Shown: positions 27,328-37,071, counted from the first letter of the stretch. The stretch: DNA of 64,000 nucleotides from Tepidimonas ignava (GCF_004342625.1 NZ_SMAH01000003.1:167773-231772), one strand, 5' to 3'. Notes: generated by a model not told the origin, from the sequence alone. Program-made: numbers and translations.

Positions 27328-30300
27328 TCAGACGATGACCGCGCGCAGATTGCGCACCAGCGCGCGGTGCGCGGCGCTGTTGCTGATCTCCAGCCTCACG
27401 CGCGTCGTCTTGTCTGCCCCCACACCTTGCAGGCTGCTCGCACGCCACTCGATCTCGACCCAGCCGTCGCCCACTGGCGCGGCATTGACCGCCGGCAGCG
27501 TCGCATAGCTACCTGCCGACCCGCTCTCAGCTTTGGCGGTCACGCTGGCGGTGCCGGGGGCGAACACCTCGGCGATGACGCGCGCGGTAAAGCTCGGCTT
27601 GGCTGGTATCGCGCGGCTGACATAGTCGGCGGTCTGAGCGAGCGTGCCCACCACCAGCTGCACACCAGGGGCCAGGATCGGGGTGGCATCCGGCAGGCCC
27701 GTCAGATCCACCGCCACCTGCACCTTGCCGCTGTAGGGCGCTTGCAGCGACACCGTGCCGCCCAGCACGGTCGACAGCACCCGCCCGTCGTCCAGCGTCA
27801 AGCGGACACGCGCGCTGCACCCGCTCTTGGGTAGATCCAATGCGCCAAGCGCCAGCAGGTCGGTCGCATTGGCTACCGACACATTCTGCGCCACGGTGAC
27901 CGAGCGCGTCGCGGCGCTGGTCGAGACCGACAGCAGGCGGAAGGCCAAGTCTTTGTCTTGGTGCGCCGTCCAGGTCGAAGCGTTGCTCGAGGACAGCAGC
28001 ACGCCGACCTGGTAAGGCTGGCTGGTGACCCAGCGGCCGCCTGCCGCGTCCCATTTGCCCAGCTCAGCGATGGCGACCGACGTGTCCGCATCGTCGGTCA
28101 GCACCACCAGCACATACTCGACGCCCGCCTGCAGCCACACCGGCAGGTCAAAGGCGATGCGCGTCGGGCCAGTGGTCTGGATTGCAGATGCATCGATGCG
28201 CCCTTCGGCCAGCACGGTGCGGGTTGGGAATCCGGCGACCGTCTCACGGATTTGCACCGTCACTGGGCGATTGCCGCGCACGGTAAACCACAGGTCGACC
28301 GCCGCGACCTGCTTGGACTCAGGCAATGTGAAGGTCTGCGCCAGCGGGTCATACCACCAGATGGTGGTAGTGACGCGCTCGCGGGTCGTCTGCGACACCA
28401 GCGTGCCGCGCCCCTCGAAGAGGGCCTCGCCATGACTGCCGCCAGCGCCGTCGATCTCGAAGCGCTTGACGCCTGCCGCGATGCCGGTGGGGATGGTAAA
28501 GCTCGTCTCCACCACCCCCTGGGCGTTGGCCTTCAGACCCGTGGGCACCGACAGTGCTACGCCGTCAAAGCGCATCGCCGACACCGCCTCGTTTGGCCCA
28601 AAGCCCACGGCGCGTACAGCCACTGCAATCGGTCGCAGGGTCGGGATGGCGGTCTCGATGCGCGAGACGACCTCGGTGCTGCGCGACACCGTCGTGCGCG
28701 ACAAAAGGCCACTGCCGCGCACGATGGTCTCTGTGATCGCCGCCGCCTGCGAATTCTGAAACTCCGTCCAGAAGTCGCGCGCCGGGTTGAGCGTGACCGT
28801 GGCCGGCGCGGGCAGCACGGCCTGGTAGGGGTTGACCTTCATGCTGCCGGTGCGCGCGGTCTGCTCCAGCGCCGTGGCGAGGCCAAAGGGCAGCATCTGC
28901 GGCTGCGTCAGATACGGCCCGAGTACGGTAGCCGCTATCGGCGCGCGCAACGCACCGTCCACGATCACCGCCGATTGCGCTATGCCGGCGTCGCGCAGGC
29001 CGTCGTTGCGGAAGGGGTCGGCAAAGACGCCGGCCTTGGCCGCCGGCTCGCGCAGCGTGATGTCCTGCGTCAAGCGGTCGCGCGCGATCATGCCGTACAG
29101 CCGCGCGATGTCATCGCGCATCGCCTGCAGCTCGTATGTCGGCACCGCGCGCACCGCGCTGTCGATGACGCGCACAGGCTGCGCGGCTCGCCAGGTCAAG
29201 TGCAGGTCGCACAGGCGCAGCAGATCAGCCGGCACCGCTGGCGGGTTGGGGTTGCGCTCGACCGCCACCCCCTTGATGCGCTGCACCAGGCCGTCGCGGT
29301 TGATGACGAGCGCATCCATGCGCGGCAGCATCCAGTCGTAGTCCACCTGCACCAAGGTGCCAGCGACGAACCCCTCGACGGTAAAGCCGTCCTCGTCGAT
29401 ATTGGTCGCGGTCACTTGCGCGATGTAGTCGTAGGTGACCTCATAGGCCGACCCTGGCGCAGGCTCAGCGCCCGCAGGTGCCCAGTTGATGACGTTGCCG
29501 GCCACCGTGTAGTCCTGCCCGACCTGGTAGGTCGTGCTGCCCTGCTTGACAGAGAGCACCTGCACCACCGCCGCATCGGGCAGGGTGTCCGCCGCCCCAG
29601 AAAACACCCCGTGGGTGATGGTGGCCGTCTTGCGCCGCGTGCCCTGCACGCGCACGACCTGCGCTAGCGGCGCGCGGTTGACGTTGATGCGCATGCGGCC
29701 TTGGGCATTCGGCGCAAACACGGTCGGCTCGGCGAGCACCCGCTGGATGTCTGGGTCGAAATCCAGCGCCAGACGGTCGTCGTATGGCTTTTCGACCTTG
29801 AAGCCCGCGACGTTGCACACGCCGGCGGCCAGCGCAAAGGTCAGCTTGCCGTCTTCGCTGCGCCGCCCCAGGTAACGCACGCCCAAGCCGGAGACCAGGT
29901 AGTGGCCGTTGGCGTCGTAGTCGTAGCGAGCCAACATCTGCTTGACGCCGTCGAAGGCCGGCGGGCGCTCGCGGCTTTGCAGCACGCCATCAATGACCGA
30001 AGCCACCGGGTAGAACGGCAGGCCAGAATTGGCGTCCGCCCCGCCAGCGCCTGCCCATCCCCACAGGGCCTCGACCTTCAAGCGGCCAGCGCCGGGTTCT
30101 TGGTAGTTGCGCACGCCCACCGCGGGCTCGCGCAGACTCGGGTCTTCCAGCTCGGTGATGACGGTCTCTTTCAGACGCACGCCCAGCGTCACCTCGCCGG
30201 TCGTGGGGATAGCGAACTCGGCCGCCGGCACCTCATGCACCGCGCCCTTGATGTAGATGCGCGCTGCGGCCAGAAGCGCGCGCCCGGCGCCGGCGTCGAT

Positions 30301-30486
30301 GACGATCTCGCCGCCCGAGACGATGTTGCCGTCCTTGAGCAAGGCGTCAGCCACGCCTTTCAGGCGATGGTTGATCGTCGTCTGCAGCTCATTGAGTTCG
30401 CGCGATTGCAGGCCGTCGCCAGCGCGAAACAGCAGCTCGGCGTAGCGCTTGGACGGGTCGAACAGGTTGTAGTAACGCTCAAGCAT
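27328..30486 (-). CDS. Large DUF4815-type phage structural protein
   Basis: A 1052-residue protein. The N-terminus (MLERYYNLFDPSKRYAELLF, then RELNELQTTINHRLKGVADA) matches DUF4815, found in large tail fibre or baseplate proteins of contractile phages. The rest is beta-rich, with repeated domains around 590-720 and 930-1010. It is the biggest fibre-cluster gene and lies directly after gpI and the 230-residue fibre-linked gene. Confidence 0.68.
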   Translation of the reverse strand: MLERYYNLFDPSKRYAELLFRAGDGLQSRELNELQTTINHRLKGVADALLKDGNIVSGGEIVIDAGAGRALLAAARIYIKGAVHEVPAAEFAIPTTGEVTLGVRLKETVITELEDPSLREPAVGVRNYQEPGAGRLKVEALWGWAGAGGADANSGLPFYPVASVIDGVLQSRERPPAFDGVKQMLARYDYDANGHYLVSGLGVRYLGRRSEDGKLTFALAAGVCNVAGFKVEKPYDDRLALDFDPDIQRVLAEPTVFAPNAQGRMRINVNRAPLAQVVRVQGTRRKTATITHGVFSGAADTLPDAAVVQVLSVKQGSTTYQVGQDYTVAGNVINWAPAGAEPAPGSAYEVTYDYIAQVTATNIDEDGFTVEGFVAGTLVQVDYDWMLPRMDALVINRDGLVQRIKGVAVERNPNPPAVPADLLRLCDLHLTWRAAQPVRVIDSAVRAVPTYELQAMRDDIARLYGMIARDRLTQDITLREPAAKAGVFADPFRNDGLRDAGIAQSAVIVDGALRAPIAATVLGPYLTQPQMLPFGLATALEQTARTGSMKVNPYQAVLPAPATVTLNPARDFWTEFQNSQAAAITETIVRGSGLLSRTTVSRSTEVVSRIETAIPTLRPIAVAVRAVGFGPNEAVSAMRFDGVALSVPTGLKANAQGVVETSFTIPTGIAAGVKRFEIDGAGGSHGEALFEGRGTLVSQTTRERVTTTIWWYDPLAQTFTLPESKQVAAVDLWFTVRGNRPVTVQIRETVAGFPTRTVLAEGRIDASAIQTTGPTRIAFDLPVWLQAGVEYVLVVLTDDADTSVAIAELGKWDAAGGRWVTSQPYQVGVLLSSSNASTWTAHQDKDLAFRLLSVSTSAATRSVTVAQNVSVANATDLLALGALDLPKSGCSARVRLTLDDGRVLSTVLGGTVSLQAPYSGKVQVAVDLTGLPDATPILAPGVQLVVGTLAQTADYVSRAIPAKPSFTARVIAEVFAPGTASVTAKAESGSAGSYATLPAVNAAPVGDGWVEIEWRASSLQGVGADKTTRVRLEISNSAAHRALVRNLRAVIV

Positions 30487-30498
30487 GGGGTGGCCTCA

Positions 30499-31191
30499 TC
30501 AGAAGGTGACGACGAATTCGAAGGTCTCGCGCGTGGATGGCTGGCGCACGATCGGCACCGAGTTCTGCAGCAGCAGCAGGATGCCGGGCTTAACAACTTG
30601 GCTCGGCACGAAATACTTTTGTCCGGGCGGCAGGCTGGGATCGGTCTGCGTGCCAACGAAAAGGCCCTGCTCGCGGATGGTGCTGGTGGCGGCGTCTTCG
30701 AAGTCGAAGCGCACGCGGATGAAGAGGTGATTGGTGGGGGTCGTGGACAGCCGATAGCGCCCGGTGGGCACGACGATCTCGCCATTGGGGTCGGCAGCGA
30801 CGAAGTGCACCTCGTCCACCACCCGGCGGCCGACTTCGCGCAGCAGCGCGGTCTGATCAATGGGCTCGGGCGGGCGGCCGACCTTGAAGCGCACCGTCAC
30901 CTTGCCCCGATTGGGGATGCTGCCGCCGGACAAGCGCGTAATCACGCCAGCCTGGGCATCGACGCTGTAGTCCACGTCGCGCGTGTAGGTGATGGTCTCA
31001 TCGAGCGAGGTCACGATCACCTCATCGATGTGGGTAAAGCCCAGCGCGATGAGATTGCCGGCGTCAAACGCGGTGCTCACGGCCCGCGTGGTATCCCACA
31101 CCGGATCGCCCTCGCCGATGGCCAGGTGCATCGGCTGCTGCTTGATCGCAGCGGCCAGCGCGGCGCGGCCGCTGGTGGTGAGAATGGCCAT
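30499..31191 (-). CDS. Tail fibre / collar-like protein
   Basis: A 230-residue protein. The start (MAILTTSGRAALAAAIKQQP, then HLAIGEGDPVWD) resembles the N-terminal domains of phage tail-collar and fibre proteins that attach to the baseplate. A beta-rich body follows (TYTRDVDYSVDAQAGVITRL). It comes straight after gpI, where P2 has its fibre gene H. Family assignment is tentative. Confidence 0.58.
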   Translation of the reverse strand: MAILTTSGRAALAAAIKQQPMHLAIGEGDPVWDTTRAVSTAFDAGNLIALGFTHIDEVIVTSLDETITYTRDVDYSVDAQAGVITRLSGGSIPNRGKVTVRFKVGRPPEPIDQTALLREVGRRVVDEVHFVAADPNGEIVVPTGRYRLSTTPTNHLFIRVRFDFEDAATSTIREQGLFVGTQTDPSLPPGQKYFVPSQVVKPGILLLLQNSVPIVRQPSTRETFEFVVTF

Positions 31192-31202
31192 AAATCAACT
31201 CC

Positions 31203-32762
31203 TTACGATGTGAAGTGGTGGGTCTGAATGAGCTCGCGCACATCAAGCCAGCTTCCCGCCGGCCAAGGCGCGTCGGTCCAGGTCTGCCCGCGCCAGGCGG
31301 CTGCCGCGCGCGCGAGCGCCTCACGGCTGGCTGCACCGGCGACAGACGGCGCTATGGCGCGACGGCTGTGGCGACGGCGCAGCGATGGGGCAGACGCCAC
31401 CAGCAAACTTGACGCCGCCGTGACGGCGTGCGAGCGCGGCACGACGGCATCGATGGGCCGCCAGACGACCTCGGGGCCGTCACCCAGCGTCATCGCGCCC
31501 AGCCGAGGCAGATCGCGCACCCGCCACAGGCCGCGGCGCGGCGTGCGCGCCTGCGCATCGCCCAGCGGCGTGCTGTCGGACAGGACGATCAAGGCGCGCT
31601 GGAAGACGCGCGCGCGCCACGGGGCCGGGTCTGGCAGCGGAGCGTTGGCCAGCGTCACGGTGCGCGCCAGCGCCAAGACGTCAAAGGCCCGCCGCGCCTC
31701 GCCCAGCCGCAGCCAGCCCAGCATTCCATCGCGTGTTTCAGCCGTGCGCGTCCGCGTCGCGTCGCGCGATGCCGACCAACTGGGCGCACTGCCGAGCGCA
31801 GCATCGCCGTGCACGGCGTCGAACCGCTCCAAGATCGGCACACGGATGAGCCGATGCGGCGTATCCGACAGCGCGTTGTTGCCCAACACGATGGGCCCGC
31901 CCTCTTCACGCACCCAAAACCGCGGCAGGCAGGCGTTGGTGTCGCCCAGCGGGGTGCTGTCGGATGGCACCACCATGGCCCGGCAGAACTTGCGCTCCGG
32001 CAGCAGCGTCTGCGCCACCCTCACCCCGCGCGCATTGACTACGGTGAAGAGGTGCGAGTGCAGAATCTCTTCATTTGGCGTATGCCCTGGGTCGCCCAGT
32101 CGCGCGTAGTCGAGCAGATAGCGGTCGATCAAGCGCGCCGCCGCAAACCGCGCGGGCGCATACACGGCCGCAAGCGTCGCTGCGGGCCAGTCCTGCGCCA
32201 GCGGGTGCACCCGACCAAACGACAACTTGGTCTGCCCGTCGCGCCAAAACACCCCGCTGTGATCCGACAGCAGCGCATCGCCCAGCCGACTGTCGCCCAA
32301 CACCAGGCGGCGCAGGTCCCAGCCGTGGTAGATGCGCGAGAGCCGACTGCGCGCCGGGGCCGACAGGCGGGAGATGGCGACCAGGTTGGCGATCGTCTCG
32401 TCGTCGGCGAGCACGCGCCCGGAGTCGACCATGAACTCGGCAAAGTGCAGGCCGGGGGTCTCTTGCTCCACCTGCACGCTCAGGCCCACCCACGACAGCG
32501 CGATGGCAAGCGCCGCCGGCGTGCCGCGTATCCGCTGCCAGCGGATGCCCTCGGCGATGGCGCGGCGCGGCTCGGGCAGGTAGGGCAACAGCTCGCCTAG
32601 CCCATACTCCCAGATCAGCCACGGCAGCAGCGGATCAGCTGGGTTGACTTTGAAGGTGCGCAGCGCCTCTGTCGGCTCAGCCAGGCGCGTGAGCGTGTCG
32701 GTGGACAGCGACAGCGCGCGCTCCAGCGGCGACGCGTTAGGCGGCAGCAGATGATCAGACAC
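31203..32762 (-). CDS. P2 gpI-like baseplate protein with long C-terminal extension
   Basis: A 519-residue protein. The first about 200 residues match the tail protein I family (NPADPLLPWLIWEYGLGELL, and EGIRWQRIRGTPAAL), a baseplate wedge component. P2 gpI is about 176 residues; the extra about 300 residues hold two copies of SDSTPLGD (near 273 and 398), a related GDSRLGDALLSD near 155, and repeated LP/RL-rich strands. The extension may be a structural or host-binding domain. The next genes are fibre genes. Confidence 0.72.
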   Translation of the reverse strand: MSDHLLPPNASPLERALSLSTDTLTRLAEPTEALRTFKVNPADPLLPWLIWEYGLGELLPYLPEPRRAIAEGIRWQRIRGTPAALAIALSWVGLSVQVEQETPGLHFAEFMVDSGRVLADDETIANLVAISRLSAPARSRLSRIYHGWDLRRLVLGDSRLGDALLSDHSGVFWRDGQTKLSFGRVHPLAQDWPAATLAAVYAPARFAAARLIDRYLLDYARLGDPGHTPNEEILHSHLFTVVNARGVRVAQTLLPERKFCRAMVVPSDSTPLGDTNACLPRFWVREEGGPIVLGNNALSDTPHRLIRVPILERFDAVHGDAALGSAPSWSASRDATRTRTAETRDGMLGWLRLGEARRAFDVLALARTVTLANAPLPDPAPWRARVFQRALIVLSDSTPLGDAQARTPRRGLWRVRDLPRLGAMTLGDGPEVVWRPIDAVVPRSHAVTAASSLLVASAPSLRRRHSRRAIAPSVAGAASREALARAAAAWRGQTWTDAPWPAGSWLDVRELIQTHHFTS

Positions 32763-32773
32763 GCTCGCCTCCT

Positions 32774-33628
32774 CTATCGGTCGCGGCCGGCGAAGATCAG
32801 CTCATCGCTGATCAGTCGCACCGCTTGCGTGCTGCTGACCCGCACATCGCTGGCGGGCTCGATGAGCTCGACTTTGTGCACCCCAGGCTGATGCAGATGC
32901 GCGATCAGCCATGAGCGCGTCAAATCCCAGCCCAGCCCCGCCGCTTGCGCCATGGCGCGGCGCAGGCTGGGCCTCAACGCATCAAACACAGACGATGGCG
33001 TATCCGGATACAGCCAGATGCGCGCGCGCACCGTCACCGGGATCAACTCCACCGGCACGACCTCCACGGTGTCGGTGAGCACGCGCACATCGTCGCGCAG
33101 CACCACATCCCGCACCGCTTGCAGCAGCGCCTCGGGCACGGCGTCGCCATGACCCGCAGGCAGCACGCTGATGCGCACTCGACCGGGGCCCGGGCTGTCG
33201 ACCGCAACGTCAGCCACCTCCGGCGATGCCGACAGAGCCCAGTAGCGGTAATGCGCCGCGCCGCCGGCGCTCGACCAGCCCATGATGCGCTCGCGCACGC
33301 GCCGGCGCAGGGCATCGTCGCCCTCGCCCGCCAGGCGCGTCACGCCATAGAAGGCCGCCAGGTGGTCGAGGTCGGCACCATCGGCAAATGCCAGCAGGCT
33401 GGCGCGTGCCGCGTCATTGATGCGCGCGCGCAGCAGCAGCTCGCGGTAGGCGGCCACCTCGACCAGCTTGATCGCCGGGTCGGAGGCCAGCAGCGCGCTG
33501 TACTGCGGATAGCGCACCCGGAAGTCCTGCAGCATCTCGGCGAAGATGCGCTCAAAGCTCAGCTCCTCGATGGACTGCGGCGGCGGCAGGCTCGCCAAGT
33601 CGGCGACAGTGACGGGATACGCGCTCAC
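32774..33628 (-). CDS. Baseplate protein J (P2 gpJ)
   Basis: A 284-residue baseplate J-like protein started at GTG 33628, which overlaps the gp25 stop as GTGA. Conserved stretches are ELSFERIFAEMLQDFRVRYP near the N-terminus, DPAIKLVEVAAYRELLLRAR, and GWSSAGGAAHYRYWALSASP in the middle. It forms the baseplate wedge that contacts the fibre-bearing gpI. Confidence 0.88.
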   Translation of the reverse strand: MSAYPVTVADLASLPPPQSIEELSFERIFAEMLQDFRVRYPQYSALLASDPAIKLVEVAAYRELLLRARINDAARASLLAFADGADLDHLAAFYGVTRLAGEGDDALRRRVRERIMGWSSAGGAAHYRYWALSASPEVADVAVDSPGPGRVRISVLPAGHGDAVPEALLQAVRDVVLRDDVRVLTDTVEVVPVELIPVTVRARIWLYPDTPSSVFDALRPSLRRAMAQAAGLGWDLTRSWLIAHLHQPGVHKVELIEPASDVRVSSTQAVRLISDELIFAGRDR

Positions 33629-34011
33629 GACCGATCTCCTGCGATGCCGATGCCAGACAAGGTGACCAGGCGGTCGGCGAAGCCCTGCAGCCGCACTTCG
33701 CCCTCCAGCGTGAGCTCGACCCACCCTGCGCGCGCATCCGTCATGCGCACGCGCGTCAGCCGAAAGCGCGGCTCCCAGCGCGCCAGCGCCTCCGCCACCG
33801 CCGCATACAGCTCCACGGCCAGCCGCGGCGTGATCGGGCGGTCGATCAGGTCTGGGATGCGCGAGCCGTAGTCACGGCGCATCACGCGCGTGCCGATGCG
33901 GGTGGTCAGGATGTCGCGGATGCTTTGACGTAGGTGGTCTAGGTCAGACAAGGCTTGGCCGGTTTGGGCGTTGATTCCGAGCATCGCTCGCTGATTACCC
34001 TGCATAGACAT
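33625..34011 (-). CDS. Baseplate wedge protein, gp25/P2 gpW family
   Basis: A 128-residue protein of the gp25-like lysozyme family. LDHLRQSIRDILTTRIGTRV and RRDYGSRIPDLIDRPITPRL are typical. Start ATG 34011 was chosen; ATG 34005 is 6 nt downstream. Despite the family name it is a structural wedge protein. It overlaps the PAAR gene upstream by 17 nt and gpJ downstream by 4 nt. Confidence 0.85.
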   Translation of the reverse strand: MSMQGNQRAMLGINAQTGQALSDLDHLRQSIRDILTTRIGTRVMRRDYGSRIPDLIDRPITPRLAVELYAAVAEALARWEPRFRLTRVRMTDARAGWVELTLEGEVRLQGFADRLVTLSGIGIAGDRS

Positions 34012-34279
34012 TGGGTGACCCTTCGGCCACGCTCGAACCACAGGCCACCGGATCGCCGATGCGCCCGACGGCCTGCCCCTCTGCAAACACGCTGGAACTG
34101 CCCTTCGCCAGCACGCTGGCGTGACAGGCGCGACCACAGCAGTGAGTCCCCCAGGCATCCCCCATCCGATGCACCGCGATGCCATTGACGAACACCGAGG
34201 CGGCAGCGGATGTACTCGGGCGCGCGGGGAAACAGCCGTGGCCAGTACACAAATCACCCAGACGGGTTACTGCTGGCAT
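33995..34279 (-). CDS. PAAR-domain spike tip protein
   Basis: A 94-residue protein of PAAR repeats (VTRLGDLCTGHGCFP, IAVHRMGDAWGTHCCG, AVGRIGDPVACGSS). PAAR proteins form the metal-bound cone that sharpens the spike of contractile tails. Histidines and cysteines in the loops could bind zinc. It lies between gpV and gp25; P2 itself lacks a separate PAAR gene, but many P2-like phages have one. Confidence 0.85.
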   Translation of the reverse strand: MPAVTRLGDLCTGHGCFPARPSTSAAASVFVNGIAVHRMGDAWGTHCCGRACHASVLAKGSSSVFAEGQAVGRIGDPVACGSSVAEGSPNVYAG

Positions 34280-34289
34280 GAGGATTGCT

Positions 34290-34766
34290 TTAGTTCAGAT
34301 CGATGCGCGGCGCGGTGATGCGGATGCCAGCGTCATCCATCTCGATCTTGCTGGGGCCGACCTCGATGACGATGCGCCCGTCGAATGGCACCGACAGGTG
34401 CCAGTGGTGCTGACGGCGGTCGTACCGCACGAATGCGCCGTCGTCCCACACCGTGCAGCTGATGTCGGGGCTGTTGGCCGGCGGCGGGTAGGCGTCGCGG
34501 TAGATCGACCCCACCACCACCGCCTGGTTGAGATCGCCGCCGGGCGCAACCAGCACCACCTGCTCGCCAGGCTCGGGCGCGTGCCAGGTGCGGTCAGGCC
34601 CCGCGCGCACCGTGGCAAACGGCAGCCAGCCGGTCAGGATCGGCCCGGCGCGCACCCGCACCCGCGCGCGCGTCGCATCGAGCTCGGCCACCTGCCCGAT
34701 AAGCACGACATTGCTCAGCCGTCGCTCGTCTTCGGTGAGGTCGTAATGCAGATGGCGTTCGCTCAT
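34290..34766 (-). CDS. Baseplate assembly protein V (P2 gpV), spike
   Basis: A 158-residue gpV-like spike protein with an OB-fold N-terminal part (LSNVVLIGQVAELDATRARV, and GPILTGWLPF) and a beta-helix C-terminus (VEVGPSKIEMDDAGIRIT-type repeats). The PAAR tip gene follows, so the two would form the central spike. Overlaps the upstream tail gene by 4 nt. Confidence 0.86.
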   Translation of the reverse strand: MSERHLHYDLTEDERRLSNVVLIGQVAELDATRARVRVRAGPILTGWLPFATVRAGPDRTWHAPEPGEQVVLVAPGGDLNQAVVVGSIYRDAYPPPANSPDISCTVWDDGAFVRYDRRQHHWHLSVPFDGRIVIEVGPSKIEMDDAGIRITAPRIDLN

Positions 34767-35314
34767 GGCTTCGGCGGCGGATCGGTCAGCGGCACATAGT
34801 CCGGCTCATACGGGATGCCGATCTTGGGCACCCAGCTGTAGAGCACGTGCAGCGGCAGGCGGCCTTTTTCTTCGATGGGTTTGGTCCAGTAGCTGACCTC
34901 AAAGGTCAGGCGCGCCGCCAGCACCGGTGTTTCGCCTTCGCCGTCTTGGTCGATCTCGATGCGCAACAGCCGCGTGCCTTCGACCAGGCGGCCCAGCGTC
35001 TCGTCCTGATCGAGGATCGCTTCGACCGCCTGCGCCAGCGCGTCCGCATCGTCGGCAGCGGTCGCGCCACCGGCGACGATGTCGACCGCCAAGTCCAGCT
35101 TGCGGTAGCGCAAGCCCGGATCAGCGTGCGGCTGCTCTTCGATGCGCTCCTGCTGCGCGTAGATGAGGATCGCCGGCAAGCGGCCAGATGCCAGCGGCGT
35201 GGCGCGATGCACGTGGATGCGCTGCGGCGTGATGCGCGCATCGACCGCCGGCAAATGCGCTGCCAGGCGCTGCGCCACCGCTTCGCGGATCACAGTGCGT
35301 GGTGGCTTGCTCAC
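34763..35314 (-). CDS. Tail completion / terminator-type protein
   Basis: A 183-residue protein placed between the head-tail joining gene and gpV. Motifs such as RIHVHRATPLASGRLPAILI and RLLRIEIDQDGEGETP resemble minor tail U-like or tail terminator proteins, which cap the tail and contact the head. The long C-terminus (LPLHVLYSWVPKIGIPYEPD) is not characteristic. Placement supports a connector role. Confidence 0.58.
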   Translation of the reverse strand: MSKPPRTVIREAVAQRLAAHLPAVDARITPQRIHVHRATPLASGRLPAILIYAQQERIEEQPHADPGLRYRKLDLAVDIVAGGATAADDADALAQAVEAILDQDETLGRLVEGTRLLRIEIDQDGEGETPVLAARLTFEVSYWTKPIEEKGRLPLHVLYSWVPKIGIPYEPDYVPLTDPPPKP

Positions 35315-35646
35315 GGCGACGCCCCGTCAAGATGCAGCAGCAGCCGCAAAAAGCCGTACCCGTCCGGGCGCACATCGACGATCAGATAGCGCTGCCCGCG
35401 CACCGTCACCGCATCGCCCTCGACCGGCGGCGGCGTGCAGTCGTCCTGCCAGACCTCCAGCAGCGGCTGCACCATCGACACCGGCTGCCCGCTGCTGACA
35501 TCCACCGCCTCGTGCGCGGCGCTGAAGATGCCGCGCAGCGGCTGCGGATCGCCAGTTTCGCGGTGCAGCAGCACCGGCTCGGCAAATGTCGACCGCACGG
35601 CGTCGGCGACCAGCCGCTGAGCGCGCGCAAACGGCGTCATCACCAT
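35311..35646 (-). CDS. Head-tail joining protein (lambda FII-like)
   Basis: A 111-residue protein with a beta-rich fold (EPVLLHRETGDPQPLRGIFS, and DAVTVRGQRYLIVDVRPDGY). Its size and its position directly after the major capsid gene match head-tail connector proteins such as lambda FII (117 residues). It overlaps the capsid gene by 7 nt. No diagnostic motif was seen. Confidence 0.62.
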   Translation of the reverse strand: MVMTPFARAQRLVADAVRSTFAEPVLLHRETGDPQPLRGIFSAAHEAVDVSSGQPVSMVQPLLEVWQDDCTPPPVEGDAVTVRGQRYLIVDVRPDGYGFLRLLLHLDGASP

Positions 35647-36668
35647 CCGTTGCTGGAGAAGAGCCGCACGGTCAAGGCCGGGCGCTTGACGATCGGCAGC
35701 GGGTTGGACTGGGTGTAGATGTCGATGCCGCTGCCGTCCTGCCGCGGCACCTGGTACGCGTAGAGCTCCTGACCGTAGGTGCCCACGGCTTCCATCAGGT
35801 TGGCCGGCGCGAAGTAGGTGCGGAAGGTGTCCAGCGTGCCCAGCGGGAAGGCCACGCCCTCGCGCGCCGGGATCAGGCGCTCGGTCGTGCCGTTGGCCAG
35901 CGTCACGGTGCCGAAGTACTCCTCGAAGACGATGGAGCCAAAGCGAAAGCCCCGGCGCACATCGTCTCTGAGCGGGTTGGCGCCGGCCGTGCCCTGGTGG
36001 AAGGCGTAGGCATCCTTGACGCTCTTGTGCTTGACCAATGCATCGAAAAACTCGGGGCTGACCAGCGCATGGATGCCGCTCATGGTCTCGCCTTTGAGAT
36101 GCTCTTCGATGTGGCGCGCCACCTGGGTGCAGCGGGTGATGATGTCTTCGTTGCTGCCAAAGGTGAAGTCGAACTGCGCGCGCGCAATCCCGAACTCGGC
36201 GTGCCAGTCGTAGATCGTCTGGCCCGCGCCGTCCTTGGTCACGCCCAGCAGCGCGTTGACGCGCATGTACTCCAGCGTCTGCGCGTGCTTGGCGCGCATG
36301 CGCGCGAGCTTGCGCGTCATCACGGTCACCAGCGGGTCTTCATTGGCTGCCGCGCCAAAGCCGCGCACGCCTTGCACTTCCGCCGGAAGAATCACGTCGT
36401 TGTGCGGGATGTGCGGTACGACAAACGAACGCAGCGTGCGCTGCTCGCTCGTGCCCACAGTAGCCGGCGCGCCGGGCTGCACAGACGGCAACAAGCGCAG
36501 CTCGCCGTCGACCGACTCGATGACCACGGTGCGCTGCGAGATTGGCTCGGGCGCAAACAAACCCAGCTCGCCCACGCGGCCGTAGCGATTGGGCAGCTGC
36601 TGGATGGCCGCCGTCATCTCGGCCAGGGTAAAGCCGCTCCCAGCAAACGGATTGACGATCACAGTCAT
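35640..36668 (-). CDS. Major capsid protein E (lambda type)
   Basis: A 342-residue major capsid protein of the lambda gpE family (341 residues in lambda). Signs are the N-terminal FTLAEMTAAIQQLPNRYGRV, VVIESVDGELRLLPS, and a GVTKDGAGQTIYDWHAEFGI stretch in the middle. It has a good ribosome site (GAGGAG) and lies 13 nt after the gpD gene. Confidence 0.9.
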   Translation of the reverse strand: MTVIVNPFAGSGFTLAEMTAAIQQLPNRYGRVGELGLFAPEPISQRTVVIESVDGELRLLPSVQPGAPATVGTSEQRTLRSFVVPHIPHNDVILPAEVQGVRGFGAAANEDPLVTVMTRKLARMRAKHAQTLEYMRVNALLGVTKDGAGQTIYDWHAEFGIARAQFDFTFGSNEDIITRCTQVARHIEEHLKGETMSGIHALVSPEFFDALVKHKSVKDAYAFHQGTAGANPLRDDVRRGFRFGSIVFEEYFGTVTLANGTTERLIPAREGVAFPLGTLDTFRTYFAPANLMEAVGTYGQELYAYQVPRQDGSGIDIYTQSNPLPIVKRPALTVRLFSSNGW

Positions 36669-36681
36669 GGAAAATCTCCTC

Positions 36682-37071
36682 TCAAACGGCTGTACGCACC
36701 ACGATGCCGTAGGCAGCCAGCTGCTCGCGCTTGGCGGCGCGCTCCGCATCGGTGTCCACCGACGCATCAAAGACCAGGGCTTGATCGGCCACGATGGCTG
36801 GGCCGCGCACCAGGGCCAAGGCCTTGGTGTCCGTCGTGCTCTCGGCGACCGGCTCCAGCAGCACGGCGCAGGCGATCTCCGCGCCTTCAAGGCCGGTGGT
36901 CGATGCCGCGGGCGAGCGGGCATAGACGCCGCTGGCGGTGATGCGGCCCAGCACCGTGCCGATGGGGTAGGCGCTGCCGGCCTTGACGGTGACGGTCTCG
37001 CGGGTGTAGTCCGGGTCGCACTCGCGCTTGAGCACGTCGCCCAGCGTCGGATTGGATGTCAAAGTGCTCAT
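36682..37071 (-). CDS. Head decoration protein D (lambda type)
   Basis: A 129-residue protein like lambda gpD (110 residues), which trimerises on the capsid surface. KRECDPDYTRETVTVKAG and ASTTGLEGAEIACAVLLEPV are typical. It overlaps the S49/scaffold gene by 4 nt. Decoration proteins of this kind usually accompany the lambda E capsid protein, as here. Confidence 0.85.
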   Translation of the reverse strand: MSTLTSNPTLGDVLKRECDPDYTRETVTVKAGSAYPIGTVLGRITASGVYARSPAASTTGLEGAEIACAVLLEPVAESTTDTKALALVRGPAIVADQALVFDASVDTDAERAAKREQLAAYGIVVRTAV

